A stretch of DNA of 6,409 nt from Kiritimatiellia bacterium (GTDB lineage: Bacteria; Verrucomicrobiota; Kiritimatiellia; SLAD01). The notes under the pieces are model-generated. The model saw only the letters and a list, made by a program, of their open reading frames with translations. It searched no databases and was not told the DNA's origin. Location: the NCBI GenBank assembly GCA_007134175.1, contig SLLF01000158.1:1-6409 (forward strand). Reading direction: 5' to 3'. Position numbers and translations under genes: made by a program. Shown here in pieces: positions 4,668-6,409 of this stretch (position 1 is the stretch's first letter; every line of letters begins with the position of its first letter).

Positions 4668-6409
4668 ATGAAAAAAGTAAATCTTTTCGCCTCCTTTTTG
4701 TTGTGGATCATTGGACTCGCGGGCATCGTCTGGCTTGTTGGCTGCACCCATCTGGAGGGCGCTGCACGATCACCGGCGGCGGTCGACCCGGCCATGAGCC
4801 AACCGGTGCCGCGGACGGAGGGACCCGACTCCCCGGCCAGCACCTGGCTGGAGGAAGCCGAACAGCTTTATACCCAAGGCGCCTACGCCGAAGCCTTGCA
4901 GCTCTGCTTGGAGGTGGCGCGCATCAATCCGGACGCACCCGGTTTGATCCATCTGCGCAACCGGGTGCTCTCCGCCATGCTCGATCAGCGTACCGTCCAA
5001 GCGGCGCTGCGCGACGAACTCGATCATCGCCAGGCCGCGGTCGATACCGCTGAGCGCGGCCACATTCCCGAAACATTCGGCTTGCGACGCATGGTGGAGG
5101 AAGCCGGACGGGACCGGTTGGTGCCGGACAGCCCCATGGCTGACGCCCTGCAGCAGCGGGTGACGATCCAACTCTCCGGCGCGGCGCTCACCACCGTCAT
5201 CGAGGCCCTCGCGGAGGATGAGGGCATCAACCTCATCGCCGACCAGGACATCGGTGCCGGACGCACTGTCGATATCAATGTCATTGATGTGCCGCTGCGC
5301 GAGGTGCTGGCCTATATCGGCCGCCACTTCCAGATCCAATTCCATACCGGGGAAAACATCATCTGGATCACCTCCACCGATCCCGAACGGGCCCCGCCCA
5401 TGGAAACACGCGTCTACCGGTTGCGTACCGGCTTGCAGTTCGACGGCTTGTCCTGGGGCGATTTACCGGAAGACCAGCGCCGCCAGCGCGACAGCATCTC
5501 CTCCTTGACGCAGATGGCGACGGTATTGCCTTCCCGGATATCCTACATGCAGCAGATCATCGAGCAGTTTGTCCCGTCTGAAAACGGCGCGAGCCTCCAC
5601 GTTGATTTCAACACCCACACCTTGTTCGCCCGCAACACGCCGGAAAACCTGGCCATAATCGAACAGATCGTGGACGCGCTGGACGTCAACCCGCCGCAAA
5701 TTCTGATTGAGGCGCGCTTCATCGAGATTAGCCAAGCGGATTTACGTGAAATAGGGATCGACTGGATTCTGGGTTCTCCGCTGACCGTCACCCGCCGGGG
5801 GGTACAGGAGGATGGTACCTGGTCGCGGCAACCCCGCACCATCATCGACGAGGGCAGCTCGATCACCTACCAACCCTATCGCAGCGATGCCTCCGGAACG
5901 TTCCCGCTCGGTCCCCAGGGGGCATTTGGCTTACTGCGCGACGGCAACCCACCGACAGCCAACCAGGGACTCAATTTGAACTTCCGCGGGGTGTTGACGG
6001 AGCCGATGTTCAGCGCGGTGATCCATGCCTTGGAAATTTCGGGGCGGGGCCGCACGCTTTCCGTACCCCGGGTCACGACCATCAACAACAACCCCGCCAA
6101 ACTACGGGATGGCGATGACTTGATGTTCTACGAGGAATTCGAGGCGCAGGCGTTCCACACGCTCGATCGCGACGACAAGCGCGTAACCGTGACGGCGCTG
6201 ACCCCAAAAGGCAAACCGGTCGTGGCCGAGCTGGGTTTCACGCTGGTCGCGGTACCCAGCGTCGGCGCGGATAACCGGACCATCAGCTTGCTGCTGACAC
6301 CGACCATCAGCGAGCTACTTGAATTCATATCCTACCAGGAGGACCCTTCCGGTCCGGATGAACGCGTGGACCGCATTCGTCAAATCGTGGTCAAATTGCC
6401 GCGGATTTC
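4668..6409 (+). CDS. lipoprotein secretin (type II secretion/type IV pilus), cut by window end
   Basis: Secretins assemble a multimeric gated channel in the outer membrane through which type IV pili or type II substrates pass. From ATG 4668, 580 codons stay open to the window end. A signal peptide with a lipobox, LVGC, puts the acylated cysteine at residue 26. A TPR-like segment lies at about 60-93 (WLEEAEQLYTQGAYAEALQL) after a Pro/Ser-rich linker. An STN/N0-like domain spans 165-236. A short N1-like part follows at about 245-340, and the secretin core starts near 342 (PPQILIEARFIEI). The core includes SVPRVTTINNNPAKL at 465-479 and LLLTPTISELLEF at 541-553. The C-terminal end of the core is beyond the window. 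A weak Shine-Dalgarno site, GGGA, lies five bases upstream. The N-terminal layout resembles, from memory, Amuc_1098-type pilus secretins of Verrucomicrobia. GspD, PilQ and MshL are alternatives; the membrane system is inferred. Confidence 0.85.
   Translation, partial: MKKVNLFASFLLWIIGLAGIVWLVGCTHLEGAARSPAAVDPAMSQPVPRTEGPDSPASTWLEEAEQLYTQGAYAEALQLCLEVARINPDAPGLIHLRNRVLSAMLDQRTVQAALRDELDHRQAAVDTAERGHIPETFGLRRMVEEAGRDRLVPDSPMADALQQRVTIQLSGAALTTVIEALAEDEGINLIADQDIGAGRTVDINVIDVPLREVLAYIGRHFQIQFHTGENIIWITSTDPERAPPMETRVYRLRTGLQFDGLSWGDLPEDQRRQRDSISSLTQMATVLPSRISYMQQIIEQFVPSENGASLHVDFNTHTLFARNTPENLAIIEQIVDALDVNPPQILIEARFIEISQADLREIGIDWILGSPLTVTRRGVQEDGTWSRQPRTIIDEGSSITYQPYRSDASGTFPLGPQGAFGLLRDGNPPTANQGLNLNFRGVLTEPMFSAVIHALEISGRGRTLSVPRVTTINNNPAKLRDGDDLMFYEEFEAQAFHTLDRDDKRVTVTALTPKGKPVVAELGFTLVAVPSVGADNRTISLLLTPTISELLEFISYQEDPSGPDERVDRIRQIVVKLPRI

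Noticed and set aside
4770..5345. 191-residue minus-strand frame inside the secretin gene
   Set aside because: It has no motif or start signal and is antisense to a continuous secretin frame whose domains run through it.

Overview
The window is GC-rich bacterial chromosomal DNA carrying seven supported genes, one of which runs off the right edge. The best lineage guess is the Planctomycetes-Verrucomicrobia-Chlamydiae (PVC) group, perhaps Verrucomicrobiota or Kiritimatiellota. It rests on a DUF1844 protein and on a lipoprotein secretin that resembles, from memory, the Amuc_1098-type pilus secretins of that group. This is inference, and no database search was possible. Lipoprotein secretin, outer-membrane barrel and Shine-Dalgarno-like sites all indicate a diderm bacterium.

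Layout, left to right. Bases 1-210 hold no gene but contain three inverted repeats. Next, on the minus strand, is an RlmD/RumA-type 23S rRNA uracil-C5 methyltransferase (211-1416) with an intact Fe-S cluster and catalytic residues. Its upstream region carries a run of GATTAC-like hexamers. Divergent from it is a small accessory-looking cassette on the plus strand: an unrecognised 63-residue ORF (1627-1818) whose 3' end overlaps a minimal nucleotidyltransferase (1763-2227) in another frame. A gene-free stretch (2228-2610) holding two hairpins follows. Then come a DUF1844 protein (2611-3042) and, convergent with it, recR (3039-3647); the two stop codons share the bases TTAA. recR lies 15 bases downstream of a gene for an unrecognised secreted beta-barrel-like protein (3663-4541), so the two are probably co-transcribed leftward.

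A 126-base divergent promoter region separates that pair from a rightward gene for a lipoprotein secretin (4668 to the window end). The secretin has a signal peptide with lipobox, a TPR-like segment, an STN/N0-like domain and most of the secretin core. It is probably the outer-membrane channel of a type IV pilus or type II secretion machine whose other genes would lie to the right.

The housekeeping genes (rRNA methylation, RecFOR recombination repair) are ordinary. The parts most worth a second look are the overlapping small ORF/nucleotidyltransferase pair, the secretin locus with its overlapping divergent promoters, the Asp-rich Toprim motif of RecR, and the intergenic repeats. No CRISPR array, tRNA, rRNA or transposase was seen.
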